Assembly: GCF_018282095.1 (NCBI RefSeq)
Contig: NZ_CP074126.1
Span: 2,490,501-2,554,500 of the forward strand
DNA length: 64,000 bases
Origin: Pseudovibrio brasiliensis
Lineage (GTDB): Bacteria > Pseudomonadota > Alphaproteobacteria > Rhizobiales > Stappiaceae
Reading direction: 5' to 3'
Position 1 is the first letter of the stretch. Each line of letters starts with the position of its first letter. A model generated the notes under the pieces. It was not told where the DNA came from. It did not search any database and was given only the letters and a program-made list of their open reading frames with translations. Both the position numbers and the translations under genes were made by a program. Positions 1 to 8,622 of the stretch are shown piece by piece.

Positions 1-1
1 T

Positions 2-1888
2 CTGGAAAGCAACGGCTACAAGCTTTCTGAGAAAACCGCTGAAATCTTCCAGAAGCACCGCAAGACCCACAACGATGGCGTTTTCGATGTCTACACTCCG
101 GAAATCCGCCGCGCTCGTTCTGCTGGCATCGTAACCGGTCTTCCTGATGCATATGGCCGTGGCCGTATCATTGGTGACTACCGCCGCGTTGCGCTGTACG
201 GCATCGACAAGCTGATGGAAGACAAGAAAGCACAGCACGCTTCTCTGGACAGCAACGTCCTGAACGAAGAAACACTGCGCCTTCGTGAAGAAATCTCCGA
301 ACAGTACCGTTCCCTCGCTGAACTGAAGGAAATGGGCGCTGCACACGGCTTCGACATCGGTCGCCCTGCAGAAAACGCTCAGGAAGCAATCCAGTGGCTC
401 TACCTCGGCTACCTTGCAGCGATCAAGGAGCAGAACGGTGCAGCTATGTCTCTGGGCCGTACAACCACCTTCCTCGACATCTACATCCAGCGCGATCTGG
501 ACAAAGGCGTCATCACGGAAGCTGAAGCTCAGGAACTGATGGACCACTTCGTCATGAAGCTCCGTATGGTTCGCTTCATGCGTACTCCAGACTACAACGC
601 ACTGTTCTCTGGCGATCCGGTATGGGTAACTGAATCCATCGGCGGTATGGGCATCGATGGCCGTACACTGGTCACCAAGAGCTCCTTCCGCGTTCTGCAG
701 ACCCTTGTGAACCTCGGCCCTGCACCAGAACCAAACCTGACCGTTCTGTGGTCTGAGCACATGCCTAAGGGCTTCAAAGACTACTGCTCAAAGATCTCCA
801 TTGAGACATCTTCTGTTCAGTACGAAAATGATGACCTGATGCGTCGTTACTGGGGTGATGACTACGGTATCGCTTGCTGCGTATCTGCAATGCGCATTGG
901 TAAACAGATGCAGTTCTTCGGTGCCCGTGCCAACCTTGCAAAAGCAATGCTTTACGCAATCAACGGCGGCATCGACGAGAAGACTGGCAAACAGGTTGGT
1001 CCAAAAGCACACCCAATCACCGGCGACGTGCTGGAATGGGAAGAGCTGGAACCACTTTACGACCAGATGCTCGACTGGATTGCAAAGGTTTACGTTCAGG
1101 CGCTGAACTGCATCCACTTCAGCCACGACAAGTACAACTACGAGCGCGTTGAAATGGCGCTGCATGACCGCGACATCCTGCGCACTATGGCTTGTGGTAT
1201 TGCTGGCCTGTCTGTTGTAGCTGACAGTATCTCCGCGATCAAAAACGCGAAGGTCAAGATCATCCGTAACGACGAAGGTCTCGCAGTTGACTACGAAGTG
1301 GAAGGCGACTTCCCTTGCTTCGGCAACAACGACGACAGCGTTGACGTGATTGCAGAAGACATCATGAAGAAATTCATGGGCAAGATCCGCAATCAGCCAA
1401 TGTACCGCAATGCGACACCAACTCAGTCTGTTCTGACCATCACATCCAACGTTGTGTACGGTAAGAAGACTGGCTCTACTCCGGATGGACGTAAAGCAGG
1501 TGAACCATTCGCACCGGGTGCAAACCCAATGCACGGCCGTGACCAGAAGGGCGCAGTAGCTTCCATGAAGTCTCTCTGCAAACTTCCATACGAAGACAGC
1601 CAGGACGGTATCTCTTACACCTTCTCCATCATCCCGGGCGCACTGGGCAAGGACGAAGCTGAGCGGATCGACAACCTGTCCCACCTGCTCGACGGTTACA
1701 TGCACGACATGGGTCACCACATCAACGTGAACGTGTTCGACCGCAAGACCCTGGAAGACGCAATGGAACATCCTGAACTGTACCCACAGCTCACCGTTCG
1801 TGTCTCCGGTTACGCAGTGAACTTCATCAAGCTGACCAAAGAACAGCAGCTTGACGTGATCAACCGTACTTTCCACGGCCAGCGTTAA
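2..1888 (+). CDS. pflB: Formate acetyltransferase (pyruvate formate-lyase), 5' truncated by window edge
   Basis: Converts pyruvate and CoA to acetyl-CoA and formate by glycyl-radical chemistry in anaerobic cytoplasm. The reading frame is open from base 2, so the first ~130 residues of the usual ~760 lie outside the window; the ATG at 215 is internal. Diagnostic features are the N-terminal block [20 protein letters not shown], the adjacent catalytic cysteines in GIACCVSAM (codons 875-880), and the C-terminal radical loop RVSGYAVNF with its glycine at 1808-1810. It is followed by a terminator, then by its activase pflA 289 bases downstream. PFL is uncommon among Alphaproteobacteria, so it points to mixed-acid fermentation. 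The promoter is outside the window. Confidence 0.97.
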   Translation: MESNGYKLSEKTAEIFQKHRKTHNDGVFDVYTPEIRRARSAGIVTGLPDAYGRGRIIGDYRRVALYGIDKLMEDKKAQHASLDSNVLNEETLRLREEISEQYRSLAELKEMGAAHGFDIGRPAENAQEAIQWLYLGYLAAIKEQNGAAMSLGRTTTFLDIYIQRDLDKGVITEAEAQELMDHFVMKLRMVRFMRTPDYNALFSGDPVWVTESIGGMGIDGRTLVTKSSFRVLQTLVNLGPAPEPNLTVLWSEHMPKGFKDYCSKISIETSSVQYENDDLMRRYWGDDYGIACCVSAMRIGKQMQFFGARANLAKAMLYAINGGIDEKTGKQVGPKAHPITGDVLEWEELEPLYDQMLDWIAKVYVQALNCIHFSHDKYNYERVEMALHDRDILRTMACGIAGLSVVADSISAIKNAKVKIIRNDEGLAVDYEVEGDFPCFGNNDDSVDVIAEDIMKKFMGKIRNQPMYRNATPTQSVLTITSNVVYGKKTGSTPDGRKAGEPFAPGANPMHGRDQKGAVASMKSLCKLPYEDSQDGISYTFSIIPGALGKDEAERIDNLSHLLDGYMHDMGHHINVNVFDRKTLEDAMEHPELYPQLTVRVSGYAVNFIKLTKEQQLDVINRTFHGQR

Positions 1889-1943
1889 GAACGCTAAGGC
1901 CAACGGTCAGCGCCAACAACGCTGACCACTCAAACTCCAAGAC

Positions 1944-1975
1944 AAGGCGTGGGGCTCAGTCCCGCGCCTTCTTTG
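1944..1975 (+). terminator. Rho-independent terminator after pflB
   Basis: A ten-pair stem (arms 1944-1953 and 1961-1970, one G-T pair) with a short loop, followed by CTTTGTTG. It lies 55 bases after the pflB stop and would lower read-through into pflA, matching the usual excess of PFL over its activase. Confidence 0.75.
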
Positions 1976-2104
1976 TTGCGACATATTCGTCATTCCCGTG
2001 CGACAGGAGCGCACATGCGCCGAAAATGAATGGCTGAGTTGCACAAATTCATCTTTAAAAACAAGGCTAAAGACCTTAATTTATAAGCATTAAAGAAAAG
2101 CAGA

Positions 2105-2150
2105 AGCGGCCCGAGGAAAAATCCTCACTCCCTATCAGAAAAAGGCCGCT
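2105..2150 (+). promoter_or_regulatory. Structured leader of pflA
   Basis: Nested inverted repeats precede pflA. An outer 7-base pair AGCGGCC (2105-2111) / GGCCGCT (2144-2150) encloses a small hairpin GAGGA-AAAA-TCCTC (2113-2126). There is no U-tract, so it is not an obvious terminator. It ends 27 bases before the pflA start and may be an mRNA leader structure or a processing site. The function is inference. Confidence 0.4.
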
Positions 2151-2177
2151 CACAAGCGACGATAAAGGACGCCAGCC

Positions 2178-2912
2178 ATGCAAGACACCATGGGCTATGT
2201 TCACTCAGTAGAAACAGGCGGCACCGTTGACGGTCCGGGCCTGCGCTACATTGTGTTCACCTCTGGCTGTCCGCTGCGCTGCCTTTATTGCCACAACCCG
2301 GACACGCTCAAGCTGAAAGCCGGCAAACAGTCTTCCGCCTACGAACTCCTAAAAGACATCTCCACCTACCGCTCTTACTTTGAGACCGGTGGCGGTGGCC
2401 TGACTGTGAGTGGCGGCGAACCAATGGCGCAGAAAGAGTTCCTCAAAACTCTGCTTTGGGGCTGTAACCAGATGGGAGTTCACACCACCGTGGACACCTC
2501 CGGCTACCTACATGCCAACCTCGATGACGAAACCATCGACATGGCAGACCTGTACCTGCTCGACATCAAGTCCTGGGTGCCGGAAACCTATAAGAAGGTC
2601 ACAGGCGTAGAAGTTGGCCCTACCCTTGAGTTCGCAAAGCGTCTGGAACGGATGGACAAAGACGTCTGGATCCGCTTCGTGCTCGTTCCAGGCCTCACAG
2701 ACGCGCCTGAGAACGTGGAAGGCGTTGCTAAGTTCGTATCCCAGCTCGGCAATGTAAAACGTGTTGATGTTCTGCCATTCCACAAAATGGGCGAACACAA
2801 ATGGCAGTCCATGGGCAAGTCCTATCAGCTCAAAGACACCCGCGAACCAACCGCTGAAGAAACAGAAGCGGCTAAGGACACCTTCCGCAAGTACGGACTG
2901 GACGTGCACTGA
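2178..2912 (+). CDS. pflA: Pyruvate formate-lyase-activating enzyme (radical SAM)
   Basis: Uses SAM and a [4Fe-4S] cluster to abstract hydrogen from the PFL glycine. At 244 residues it is close to the E. coli enzyme (246). The cluster cysteines are C31, C35 and C38 in CPLRCLYCHNPDT, and the SAM-binding GGGLTVSGGEP motif follows. It has the N-terminal VETGGTVDGPGLR block typical of glycyl-radical activases. AAAGGA lies 8 bases before the ATG. It sits directly downstream of pflB on the same strand, its natural substrate. Confidence 0.97.
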   Translation: MQDTMGYVHSVETGGTVDGPGLRYIVFTSGCPLRCLYCHNPDTLKLKAGKQSSAYELLKDISTYRSYFETGGGGLTVSGGEPMAQKEFLKTLLWGCNQMGVHTTVDTSGYLHANLDDETIDMADLYLLDIKSWVPETYKKVTGVEVGPTLEFAKRLERMDKDVWIRFVLVPGLTDAPENVEGVAKFVSQLGNVKRVDVLPFHKMGEHKWQSMGKSYQLKDTREPTAEETEAAKDTFRKYGLDVH

Positions 2913-3026
2913 GTTCTGGCGCTCTTAGAGTGCCACGCTTCAGCCACAGGCGCCGCAAAGATACCTGTCGATTACATAGGTTCTCCTGAATTTCAGGAAA
3001 AAGTCGCCACAATACCTTCCCAGACT

Positions 3027-3052
3027 AGCCCTCGAAAGCACGGGGGCTTTTT
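3027..3052 (+). terminator. Hairpin plus T-run abutting the start of the 3054 gene
   Basis: AGCCC (3027-3031) pairs with GGGCT (3044-3048) and is followed by TTTT. It could be the terminator of pflA (115 bases downstream of its stop) or a 5' structure over the ribosome-binding region of the next gene. The stem is only five pairs. Confidence 0.4.
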
Positions 3053-3053
3053 C

Positions 3054-3386
3054 ATGAAACAACGAGTTATCCTCGGTGGGCTGCTTATGCTCGCCACCAG
3101 CGCATCAGTTGCAAATGCAGGCTTTAACCAAAGCCGCGCTGAAAAATTTGCGAAGAAAAACGAAGAACACATCACCTGCTACTACCTCTACGGGCTGAAC
3201 GAGCAAAGCGGCAAGCAGGACATCGCCAGAGGCATCATCACCGCCATGGCGTACGCGAAGGGCATGAACAAACAGGAAGCCGTCTACGCCCTCGGCTACG
3301 GTTCCGGCAAAATCGCCGCACTCCTGGAAGCCGACCCAGACCACCGCGAAGACCTCATCCAGGAACACAGCAAAGACTGCAAGTAA
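3054..3386 (+). CDS. Small exported protein of unknown function
   Basis: 110 residues; I do not recognise the family. A clear signal peptide (MKQR charged end, hydrophobic core, probable cleavage after ANA at residue 22) leaves a mature chain of about 88 residues with two cysteines (C42 and C109) that could form one disulfide in the periplasm. The mature chain is helix-rich and charged. A short hairpin with a T-run (3027-3052) ends immediately before the ATG, so ribosome access may depend on that structure. A strong terminator follows at 3390. Start choice is supported by the signal peptide. Confidence 0.75.
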   Translation: MKQRVILGGLLMLATSASVANAGFNQSRAEKFAKKNEEHITCYYLYGLNEQSGKQDIARGIITAMAYAKGMNKQEAVYALGYGSGKIAALLEADPDHREDLIQEHSKDCK

Positions 3387-3389
3387 CAA

Positions 3390-3422
3390 AAAAGGCTGCC
3401 ATCACACCGATAGCAGCCTTTT
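3390..3422. terminator. Bidirectional terminator between convergent genes
   Basis: AAAAGGCTGC (3390-3399) and GCAGCCTTTT (3413-3422) form a ten-pair stem with A- and T-runs on both sides, so it can serve both the exported-protein gene on the plus strand and the BKACE gene on the minus strand. Confidence 0.85.
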
Positions 3423-3446
3423 AAAATTCTCAATATAAACAGCAGG

Positions 3447-4283
3447 TTACTGCGGCTTTCCAAGCACTTTCAGCACATCATCCTTGGAAACAGCGCCTTC
3501 ATATCCCATTTCACTACGGATATGAGAGACAACCTGAATGCGTTCTGCATTGTCCTTTGCCATCTTACCAGATCCATGCCAAAGGCTGTTCTCAAAACCA
3601 ATACGCGCATGCCCACCATGCCCAAAGGCCAGTGCACCACACGCCGTTTCCGCACGACCAAACGCGCAGAGCATGAACGGATTATCCTGAGCAATGTGTT
3701 CAGCAGCATCACGGGCAGCCAGGAAGCCAAGTAGATCCCGCGGATCGCTCTCCTGATCCTTTGCATAGCGACCCAGCACATAGAGCTGGCTACCATACCC
3801 GACAGGCACAATGCCCTCACCCATCAGCAGATCAAGACGAGCCACATCCTCTGGCGCATACAGAATATGCTGAACCGCACGGCCAGCCTCCTGAGCCTCA
3901 AAGTAAAACCGACGCGCCAGATCCATGTCACCGTCTTCAGGCGCCATTTCACGCATGGCAACAGACACAGCTTCCGGTTCAACGGCTGCAACAACATCAT
4001 ACTGTTCCTGCGCGCTGTAACGTCCCACAGCCTCGGTGGTGATCTGAACCGCAAGATCAGGACACTTGGCCGTCACTTCCAGCAGAAGCTCCTTGTAAAG
4101 GCCTGCATCCAGAACATGCTGCCCCTCCGCATCACGAACGTGAGCATGGAGGGCATCAGCGCCCTCCGCTTCCACGCTCACTGCACAAGCAGCGACTTCT
4201 TCAATCGTCACCGGCAGTTGCGGATGATCTGCTTTGCCACGACGCGCCCCGTTAGGAGCGCTCATGATGAGCCGTTTTGTCAT
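3447..4283 (-). CDS. BKACE family (DUF849) beta-keto acid cleavage enzyme
   Basis: 278 residues, normal for the family. These TIM-barrel enzymes use a divalent metal to cleave a beta-keto acid with acetyl-CoA, giving acetoacetate and a CoA thioester; the founding member is Kce of lysine fermentation. Metal-ligand motif HAHVRD has H46 and H48, and the C-terminal GGHARIGFEN block carries the expected glutamate (E231). Its ATG overlaps the stop of the upstream aminotransferase (TGATG), so the two are translationally coupled. The aminotransferase probably makes the beta-keto (or related) substrate from an amino compound. The substrate cannot be told from sequence; the family is very broad. Confidence 0.88.
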   Translation of the reverse strand: MTKRLIMSAPNGARRGKADHPQLPVTIEEVAACAVSVEAEGADALHAHVRDAEGQHVLDAGLYKELLLEVTAKCPDLAVQITTEAVGRYSAQEQYDVVAAVEPEAVSVAMREMAPEDGDMDLARRFYFEAQEAGRAVQHILYAPEDVARLDLLMGEGIVPVGYGSQLYVLGRYAKDQESDPRDLLGFLAARDAAEHIAQDNPFMLCAFGRAETACGALAFGHGGHARIGFENSLWHGSGKMAKDNAERIQVVSHIRSEMGYEGAVSKDDVLKVLGKPQ

Positions 4284-5623
4284 CAGACAGAAACTCCGAC
4301 CTGAGTGAAACTTTCCTTCATAGCAAGGCTTAGCTTCTCAACGATCTCAGCGATATGACTGTCATCAATGATGAACGGAGGTGCCAGCAGAATGTGGTCA
4401 CCAGTTTTGCCATCAACAGTACCACCCATCGGATAGCACATCAGACCGGCCTTCATGGCGTTCTGCTTCACTTTTGCATGGAGCTTGAAAGACGGATCCA
4501 AAGGCGCTTTCGTACCACGGTCACTCACCAGCTCAAGCGCACGGAACAAGCCACGACCACGAATGTCACCAACATATGGATGCTGGCCAAATTCATCATG
4601 CAGCGCGGCAGAGAGCTTCTCGCCCATAGCACGCACGTGTTCCATACGGCCCGGCTCGGTGAGCTGATCCATAACAGCAGAGCCAGCGGCAGCGGCCAGA
4701 GAGTGGCCCATATAGGTGTGACCATGCTGGAAGAAGCCGGAGCCTTCAGCAATGGTGTCGTAGATCTCTTTAGAGCACAGCATCGCGCCAAGCGGCTGAT
4801 AACCAGCGCCGATGCCCTTTGCAACAGCAACGATGTCCGGACGAACCTCATCTTCGTTACATGCGAAAATATGACCGGTACGGCCCATGCCACACATCAC
4901 TTCGTCAAGCACGAGCAGAATGCCGTACTTGTCACAGATCTCGCGAATGCGCTTCAGATAGCCCTTAACAGCCGGGACCGCACCCATGGTCGCGCCAACA
5001 ACAGGCTCAGCAAAGAACGCGGCAACCTTTTCAGGGCCAACACGCAGGATCTCTTCTTCCAGAAGGTTCGCAGCACGCAGACCGTACTCTTCCTCAGTCT
5101 CACCTTCCTGCATATAGCGGTAGGTGTAGCACGGGTCGATGTGAGACATTTCAATCAGCAGCGGACCGAACATTTCACGGCGCCACTTGTTACCACCAGC
5201 GGAAAGCGCTCCCAGCGTGTTTCCGTGATAGCTCTGCCAACGCGCAATCATATGCGAGCGTTGGTGTTCTCCCTTTTCAACAAAGTACTGCCGAACCAGT
5301 TTTACAGCAGACTCCATTGCCTCCGATCCACCTGAAACCAGATAGACACGGTCAATTCCTGTCGGAGCTTGGGCCACCAGTTTATTGGCCAGTTCCTCCG
5401 CCGGCTCACTGCCAAAAAAGCCAGTGTGCGCAAACGAAAACTTATCCAGCTGGGTCTTGATAGCGTCGATCACTTTTTCATTGGAGTGACCAAGACAAGA
5501 AACCGCAGCACCTCCACAGGCATCAAGATATCTCTTGCCAGTAGAATCAATGAGGTAGCACCCGTCGCCTTTTGCAGCTGTTGGTAGCGTTACACGGGTA
5601 TTTCTAGGAAAGATGTGGCTCAT
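4283..5623 (-). CDS. Class III PLP-dependent aminotransferase
   Basis: 446 residues from the ATG at 5623, which has GGAGG seven bases upstream; the frame extends 38 codons further without homology-like sequence. The fold-type I features are present: SGGSEAMESAVKL, the cofactor aspartate in LDEVMCGMGRTG, and the PLP lysine in VAVAKGIGAGYQPLG. It belongs to the omega-aminotransferase group with GabT/YhxA-type enzymes. Its last codon overlaps the BKACE start by one base, so the pair forms an operon for catabolism of an amino acid through a keto acid. The exact substrate is unknown. A MATE exporter follows upstream in the same direction. Confidence 0.9.
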   Translation of the reverse strand: MSHIFPRNTRVTLPTAAKGDGCYLIDSTGKRYLDACGGAAVSCLGHSNEKVIDAIKTQLDKFSFAHTGFFGSEPAEELANKLVAQAPTGIDRVYLVSGGSEAMESAVKLVRQYFVEKGEHQRSHMIARWQSYHGNTLGALSAGGNKWRREMFGPLLIEMSHIDPCYTYRYMQEGETEEEYGLRAANLLEEEILRVGPEKVAAFFAEPVVGATMGAVPAVKGYLKRIREICDKYGILLVLDEVMCGMGRTGHIFACNEDEVRPDIVAVAKGIGAGYQPLGAMLCSKEIYDTIAEGSGFFQHGHTYMGHSLAAAAGSAVMDQLTEPGRMEHVRAMGEKLSAALHDEFGQHPYVGDIRGRGLFRALELVSDRGTKAPLDPSFKLHAKVKQNAMKAGLMCYPMGGTVDGKTGDHILLAPPFIIDDSHIAEIVEKLSLAMKESFTQVGVSV

Positions 5624-5921
5624 TATACAGCCTCCGGGCTGTAGCTCTGTTGTTCGAATGACCGTCCATAGACACGCAAAACTACGCGTGACAATTTGCA
5701 CAGGCACCACATTGCCTACGTCAAAGTACTTGTCCATAAAAAACTATGAAATATCTCCAGATTGTGATCAGGAACACCCGCACAAAAGAGAGACAGGATA
5801 TTTTACTACAATTTCCGGCAATAAAATTAGACGGGGCCTTGCTCATGTAAGCAAAACCCCGTGCGCCTTACGTTAAAGTTACTTTGCCGCCAAAAGACTC
5901 AATCAGTAAAATCTGAATGAT

Positions 5922-7298
5922 CTAAGCAGCACCGGAGGCTGTGCGCCGACTCTGCCAAAGTATCCAGTGCGGCTTTTTCTGCGAGAACATCAAAAGCGTC
6001 ATACCAAGCGTCAGCGCTTCAGCCACAGGTAGAGCATAAAACACGCTCATTGGACCAATGAAGAACCACAGTGCCACAATCAGCACCAGTGGCATCACCA
6101 ATGAGCGGGACATGGCAATCAGTGCCGATTGGGTCGCACAATGCATGCCGGTAAAGTAACCGGAAAACGCAATATTGACGCCGTTGAACAAGAACACGGG
6201 CCAGATCACACCAATAATCTCGAGGGTGAGCTTCAAGGTGGCCTCATCCGCATCACCAACAAAGGCACTTGCCAGCAACATAGGCTGGAAGATCAGCAAG
6301 CTCGCCAGCAACAGCCCGACAAACAGGTTGGTACCCACACCAAGCGACAAGAACTGATAGATCCGCCGAGGCTTTCGCGCACCGAAGTTGACGCTCACCA
6401 GAGGACCAAGCCCCTCACTCACACCGTAAAACACCATGATGCCAGTGAAGAACAGATAGTTCACGATGGTGAAAGCCGCCACACCCTGCGCCCCGACCTC
6501 GGTGATCAGGATCCAATTGAACAGAAACGCCACTATACCGCCGGAGCTTTCATTGATGAACTCAGACAGGCCGTTATAGGCCGCTGTGTACATCGCCCTC
6601 CAGGAGCCATAGGGCTTCAGGAAACGCAGCTTGGCTTTCTTGTTGGCAAAGTGCAGAAGCAAAAACAGCATCCCTGCCTGACTGGCAAGGCCGGTCGCCA
6701 GTGCAGCTCCCCAAACGCCCCAGCCCAGATATCCGATCATCCAGGCATCCAGCACAATATTGACCACGGTGATCATCACCATACCCGCCAGAGAAAAGTT
6801 GGGCCGCCCGTCAACACGAACGAAATGCGACAGGGCAACAGCAAGGCTCAGCCCGGGAAAAAACCAAGCCACTGTGAAGATGTAAGTCTCCACCATCTCT
6901 GCAGTTTCTGCATTAGCACCAAGAATGCGCGCAGCAGCGGGCGTAAACGCCAGCAGCAAAAACGCAAATACAATGGAAAACACCAGAACACTGATCAGGG
7001 CCTTCATGAAGATGTTGGAAGCATCCCGCTCCCGCTTTTCTCCAATGAACTTGCCCGCCATCACAGCAGCCCCCACCGTCAGCATCACCACAACGCCGAA
7101 GTAGAGCGCAAACATAGGTGTAATCAGACTGATGGCTGCCAGCGCCGTTGAGCCAACAAAGTTTCCGACAAAAATGCCGTCGACAATACTGGCTGAGGCT
7201 ATGGAGATCATGCCAAGCACAGCTGGGACCGCAAACCGGAAAAACTCTCTCGCGGGATGTCCCTTAGTCATCTTTTCATCTGCCACAGCCACTGACAT
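5922..7298 (-). CDS. MATE family efflux transporter
   Basis: 458 residues from ATG 7298, preceded by AGGTGA at good spacing; the frame stays open to 7370 with another ATG at 7340, so the N-terminus is not certain. About twelve hydrophobic segments fall in two halves, with MATE-type sequence such as VPAVLGMISIASASIVDGIF near the start. These inner-membrane proteins export drugs or cationic metabolites using Na+ or H+ gradients. The gene is divergent from a TetR regulator with a 149-base gap holding an inverted repeat, which suggests direct repression by that regulator. Confidence 0.9.
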   Translation of the reverse strand: MSVAVADEKMTKGHPAREFFRFAVPAVLGMISIASASIVDGIFVGNFVGSTALAAISLITPMFALYFGVVVMLTVGAAVMAGKFIGEKRERDASNIFMKALISVLVFSIVFAFLLLAFTPAAARILGANAETAEMVETYIFTVAWFFPGLSLAVALSHFVRVDGRPNFSLAGMVMITVVNIVLDAWMIGYLGWGVWGAALATGLASQAGMLFLLLHFANKKAKLRFLKPYGSWRAMYTAAYNGLSEFINESSGGIVAFLFNWILITEVGAQGVAAFTIVNYLFFTGIMVFYGVSEGLGPLVSVNFGARKPRRIYQFLSLGVGTNLFVGLLLASLLIFQPMLLASAFVGDADEATLKLTLEIIGVIWPVFLFNGVNIAFSGYFTGMHCATQSALIAMSRSLVMPLVLIVALWFFIGPMSVFYALPVAEALTLGMTLLMFSQKKPHWILWQSRRTASGAA

Positions 7299-7378
7299 GG
7301 TTTCACCTTTACGTCCGAGAGCACTCTCCCGCGTTTCCATCAAAATTGAGAAGAAATAGAAATTGAACAACTGATCAA

Positions 7379-7412
7379 CTTGGACATACGCTCAAATTCA
7401 TGATATGTCAAG
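7379..7412. promoter_or_regulatory. Candidate TetR operator between MATE and tetR genes
   Basis: Half-sites CTTGGACATA (7379-7388) and TATGTCAAG (7404-7412) are inverted copies apart from one inserted G, separated by 15 bases, in the divergent promoter region. TetR operators are usually tighter, so the assignment is tentative. Confidence 0.4.
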
Positions 7413-7447
7413 AATGACAGATCTGAAGACGCGAAACGGAACGCTAT

Positions 7448-8071
7448 ATGGCCTATCTGGCGAAAGAAGAACGCCGCAAAGCAATCATTCTGGCAACGCT
7501 GGAAGTTGTGAAGGAAAAAGGGTTCGCCGGTATCACCACTCGCGCTGTGGCCAAGCAGCTTGGCGCAGCAACCGGCATTCTTCACCACCACTTCAAGTCC
7601 CTGACAGATCTGAAGTGCGAAGCTTTGCGCTACCTTTCACAAAAGAATGGCGACAATTGCATCTCCATCGCAAAAGACCTCACACCAACACAGGCCCTGC
7701 TCCGCCTCATCAGCTTTAACGCCACATCGGAGGAAAAAGCAGAGACCTCCATTTGGATCAGTGCAGCGGATGAAGCCACTAGAGATCCAGAACTTGCACG
7801 CGTTTACGCAGAAGAAACCAACAAAAGCCACCAATGGCTCTGCAGCAATCTGAGGGAAGGCGTAAAAACCGGCGAGTACACCCTCACCCTGCCCGTTGAG
7901 CTTGCTGCATGGAAACTCATGTCCCTTGCGTTCAATCTCTATGATGTGTCCAACCTGCCAGAAACAGAGCTGACACCAGACATGGCCGTGCAGATCCTTA
8001 AGGAAGAACTGAAGTCTACACTCGGCCTCGACAGCAAAGACCTTGCGTCTCAGCTGCTTTCAAGCCATTAA
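7448..8071 (+). CDS. TetR family transcriptional regulator (BetI-like)
   Basis: 207 residues. The N-terminal 60 residues form the helix-turn-helix: ALEVV-type helix 1, then GFAGITTRAVAKQLG, then GILHHHFKSLTDL, the family's most conserved part. The C-terminal ligand domain resembles BetI/choline-type TetRs in length. It diverges from the MATE exporter, the likely target, and lies 38 bases upstream of aroQ, with which it may be cotranscribed by chance. The Shine-Dalgarno is weak. Confidence 0.88.
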   Translation: MAYLAKEERRKAIILATLEVVKEKGFAGITTRAVAKQLGAATGILHHHFKSLTDLKCEALRYLSQKNGDNCISIAKDLTPTQALLRLISFNATSEEKAETSIWISAADEATRDPELARVYAEETNKSHQWLCSNLREGVKTGEYTLTLPVELAAWKLMSLAFNLYDVSNLPETELTPDMAVQILKEELKSTLGLDSKDLASQLLSSH

Positions 8072-8109
8072 GGTGAGACACAATCACCGCACAACTTCAG
8101 AGAGCTTTT

Positions 8110-8553
8110 ATGAAGAAGATCCTCATCCTCAATGGACCGAACCTGAACCTGCTTGGAATGCGCCAGCCGGAAGTTTACGGCTCCACCACTTTGGCTGAGA
8201 TCGAGGATCAGTGCCGCGCCCATGCAAAGCAACTGGGTGTGGAGGTAGAGTGCAAGCAATCCAACCATGAAGGTGAGCTGATCGACTGGATCCACGAAAC
8301 CCGCCAGTCCCGCACCGCAATCGTGCTCAATGCAGGTGCCTACACACACACCTCCATCGCCATCATGGACGCGATCGCCAGCGTTGAGCGCCCGGTCATC
8401 GAACTCCACCTCTCAAACATCCATCAGCGGGAAGAATTCCGTCACACCTCTTACATCTCCAAAGTCGCAAAAGGCATGATCTGCGGCCTCGGTGCCCACG
8501 GCTACACACTCGCCATGGACGCAGCCCTGCGCATTCTGGAAGAAGAAGACTAA
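8110..8553 (+). CDS. aroQ: 3-dehydroquinate dehydratase, type II
   Basis: Third step of the shikimate pathway, 3-dehydroquinate to 3-dehydroshikimate, in a dodecameric cytoplasmic enzyme. 147 residues, typical. All signature blocks are present: LNGPNLNLLGMRQPEVYG with the catalytic loop arginine and tyrosine, SNHEGELIDWIHE, NAGAYTHTSIAIMDAI, and HLSNIHQREEFRHTSYIS with the catalytic histidine region. Confidence 0.97.
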   Translation: MKKILILNGPNLNLLGMRQPEVYGSTTLAEIEDQCRAHAKQLGVEVECKQSNHEGELIDWIHETRQSRTAIVLNAGAYTHTSIAIMDAIASVERPVIELHLSNIHQREEFRHTSYISKVAKGMICGLGAHGYTLAMDAALRILEEED

Positions 8554-8622
8554 ACAGCCGGACTATCAGATAGCCACCACAGCAGAGCAACTGAGCCTCT
8601 GAAGAAAACAAGAGGCATAAAC

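Noticed and set aside
788-1903. 371-codon minus-strand frame opposite pflB
   Set aside because: Shadow of pflB, which has full family motifs on the plus strand.
4355-5335. 326-codon plus-strand frame over the aminotransferase
   Set aside because: Antisense to a gene with clear catalytic motifs and a Shine-Dalgarno.
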